In this document: positions 7,401 to 7,822 of the stretch, piece by piece | Position numbering within the stretch: the stretch's first letter is position 1 | Layout of the letters: the number at the start of each line of letters is the position of its first letter | The notes under the pieces: model-generated | Told to the model about the DNA's origin: nothing | Database searches by the model: none | The model's input: only the letters and a program-made list of their open reading frames with translations | Position numbers and translations under genes: made by a program | Source of the DNA: Oscillospiraceae bacterium | GTDB lineage: Bacteria; Bacillota; Clostridia; Oscillospirales; Acutalibacteraceae | Length of the DNA stretch: 7,822 nt | Assembly: GCA_902796535.1 (NCBI GenBank) | Contig: CADBPL010000017.1 | Coordinates: 1 to 7,822, forward strand | Direction of reading: 5' to 3'

Positions 7401-7822
7401 AATTCGTCGGTGGCCGGTGAAAAAACAGTCACCATCAAGTATTACGGCCAGACGGTGACGCTGAAGGTCACCGTGGTAAAAAGCCTTTCCTCGCTCGAAA
7501 TCACCAAACCGAGCAAGCTGACTTATCTGATCGGCGAGCCGCTGGATCTCAGCGGTATGTCTGTTCGTGCAAAATATACAGACGGTTCGACCGTCGCCCT
7601 TTACAGCTCCAATTACAAGGTCAGCTCGTTTGATTCCTCCACCTCCGGTCAAAAAGAGATCGTGATCAGCTATCAGAACCTGACGGCCTCCTTTACCGTC
7701 ACAGTGAGAGCGGTCGGGCAGCTGATCATCACCCCGCCGACCAAGCAGTCCTATTGCTACGGTGAACCGCTGGATCTGACGGGGCTGTCGGTTCGCGCCG
7801 TGTATGACGACGGCACGTCGGC
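4404..7822 (+). CDS. Large secreted multidomain protein: propeller-like N-terminus, Big_2-like domains, DUF6273, Big_3 repeats (3' end beyond window)
   Basis: The frame is open from ATG 4404 to the right edge, giving at least 1139 residues. AGGGG (4390-4394) lies 9 bases upstream. Residues 1-28 are a signal peptide: MKK, a hydrophobic core, then LPAFA-A. Residues 37-466 are beta-rich with repeated blade-like pieces (such as LRLVEYNTSG near 142-151 and FVQFFDKNTLK near 334) and an HSFHEAIVPDG...RSFVL segment (232-261); a beta-propeller is likely but not proven. Residues about 474-550 are a Big_2 Ig-like domain (SNDESIVKV, GNGTATVTAT), and 556-648 a diverged second copy. Residues 662-944 match DUF6273: FGSYPQ (667-672), YYFKYEPLVWRVLD (764-777), LRSWLNNE (814-821), GWWLNAP (902-908), GVVPALHI (935-942). 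Big_3-like repeats then start near 947, 1029 and 1106. No catalytic motif is recognised. It probably acts as a surface or matrix protein for adhesion or ligand binding; the C-terminal wall anchor, if any (S-layer homology or LPXTG), is outside the window. It lies 38 bases after ddl without a visible terminator. Confidence 0.9.
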   Translation, partial: MKKVIQVALSYLMMSVLLFSTVLPAFAAGNTAAEDTPYLNYKLFGQVNTADNDLVSYPEGYDHGYIPKVRTVQSADGSYTVCVDEGTQLRILEVDKKRSFKSSITVPMELEKYACFAKGKTNGCYYVLFAKARAQSTSDVMLRLVEYNTSGVRLRSLDLSAVPAASLHGIKELGYGNNDMVADDNLITAFIGRKMFYSQGEEHQASYAFAVRTSDFKQVNYNNSNFTPYASHSFHEAIVPDGDSYVYIDRCDNVPNRSFVLTKMTGRNWVKVTDETAHSFLFKGAPFTYDASGNPIYGNNTYSQYGGLIPLANKYMLIGSYQNNEAVLIESSANLFVQFFDKNTLKPMADASILTNWNDVEGQSPCFRTIENPQAVQIDGHRVAVLYLLYNKTFRCSQLRLMIVDDYGAVLSDEAVETKANRSFVLPRFGSVFYNSEKKAVEWFTVQTDESGNHHLTMRYVETESSPALTPPQSLTINNPTVNLPINTAVRASYTFTPADAGNYISWKSNDESIVKVDPMGVLIGVGNGTATVTATLRSGATQQITVSVTGGKPATNMVVKFAAPGGTPTDAEESMSVQKGDSYSIYVNILPADASNRTYSVSTDRPDIVSVLPDKSGWKAVGGGRASLTIASVSNPEIRRVYHISVYAPGEEYGSDLYAAGDLVTFGSYPQTLVKDTALITALNREADNYAWNSYSYGAMSESAGSGTGTFSDYMFYKDFAFNGAKYRAVLFNAFRPTSAGGVSPQAGQSYQHQNGYEVDQVYYFKYEPLVWRVLDPDSGYMVCTKAIDSQAFRDFDAAAAPSVASDWASSSLRSWLNNENRGFYYTAFDDNEQVYIIEQPSPDGQGDDPVSLLSAQDIVGYAFDPDAARADPTRVMPVTDYARCQGVSVLSADGTGGSAGWWLNAPKQNTRVGIVSADGRCDSDYSVQLNNIGVVPALHIVTTDVSVNRIEMTLSDTVKTVYEIGEDLNLSGIGLSAYYSNCSGKDVSLDECSILNWNSSVAGEKTVTIKYYGQTVTLKVTVVKSLSSLEITKPSKLTYLIGEPLDLSGMSVRAKYTDGSTVALYSSNYKVSSFDSSTSGQKEIVISYQNLTASFTVTVRAVGQLIITPPTKQSYCYGEPLDLTGLSVRAVYDDGTS
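7242..7822 (+). repeat. Tandem Big_3-like (bacterial Ig-like) modules in the secreted protein
   Basis: Three modules start near 7242, 7488 and 7719; the last is cut by the window. The shared core is a Y-x-I/Y-GE-D/P-L-D/N-L-S/T-G-hydrophobic strand motif, then a V-A-x-Y-x-D/N-G turn and, in the two complete copies, a final VTV strand. The GE codons lie near 7302, 7533 and 7761, giving periods of 231 and 228 bases (77 and 76 residues). Modules 2 and 3 are still alike at DNA level (CCGCTGGATCT in both), module 1 less so, which points to a later duplication of 2 and 3. Such modules usually act as stalks or carbohydrate/cell-wall contact domains. Confidence 0.8.

Noticed and set aside
6486..7652. 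Minus-strand open frame of 388 codons
   Set aside because: Opposite strand of the DUF6273 and Ig-like domains, whose motifs read clearly on the + strand; no family motifs on the minus strand.

Overview
The window suggests a Gram-positive, low-oxygen Firmicute of the Clostridia, most likely an Oscillospiraceae/Ruminococcaceae-type gut bacterium. The basis is moderately GC-rich coding DNA with AT-rich intergenic DNA, strong GGAGG-type ribosome binding sites, a Ddl with a Gly/Lys-rich loop, a membrane-anchored MurF-like ligase and a large secreted protein with DUF6273 and bacterial Ig-like modules. The lineage is inferred from sequence style and family knowledge; no taxonomic marker is present. 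All convincing genes are on the + strand.

Layout. Bases 1-520 are the 3' end of a Gfo/Idh/MocA-type (GH109-like) NAD-dependent oxidoreductase or glycosidase. It is closed by a clear Rho-independent terminator (547-587). A sigma-A-like promoter (TTGTAT, 17 nt, TATAAT; 599-627) then opens a new unit of four genes with no obvious terminator between them: an alpha/beta hydrolase (661-1431), a MurF-type Mur ligase with a multi-pass membrane N-terminus (1447-3033), D-alanine--D-alanine ligase (about 3133-4365), and a very large secreted multidomain protein (4404 to beyond the window end, at least 1139 residues). That last reading frame has no stop before the right edge. The longest intergenic stretch is about 140 bases (521-660), so nothing over 300 bases lacks a gene.

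How the genes fit together. Ddl makes D-Ala-D-Ala, and MurF attaches it to the UDP-MurNAc peptide, so two consecutive steps of peptidoglycan precursor synthesis sit side by side. The hydrolase is of unknown substrate. The secreted protein has a signal peptide, a probable beta-propeller-like N-terminal region, two Big_2-like domains, a DUF6273 domain and at least three Big_3-like repeats. It lies 38 bp after ddl and is probably cotranscribed, or at least neighbouring by chance of operon growth.

Most unusual points: (1) the MurF-like ligase has about five membrane helices where the soluble UDP-substrate-binding domain should be; (2) Ddl carries a Gly/Lys-rich, 12-bp-repeat-encoded insertion in its active-site omega loop; (3) the murF-ddl gap holds an orphan AGGAGG, a small hairpin and an eight-codon open frame whose stop overlaps the likely ddl Shine-Dalgarno; (4) the giant DUF6273/Ig surface protein follows a cell-wall precursor operon. 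I see no CRISPR array, tRNA, rRNA, insertion sequence or phage gene.
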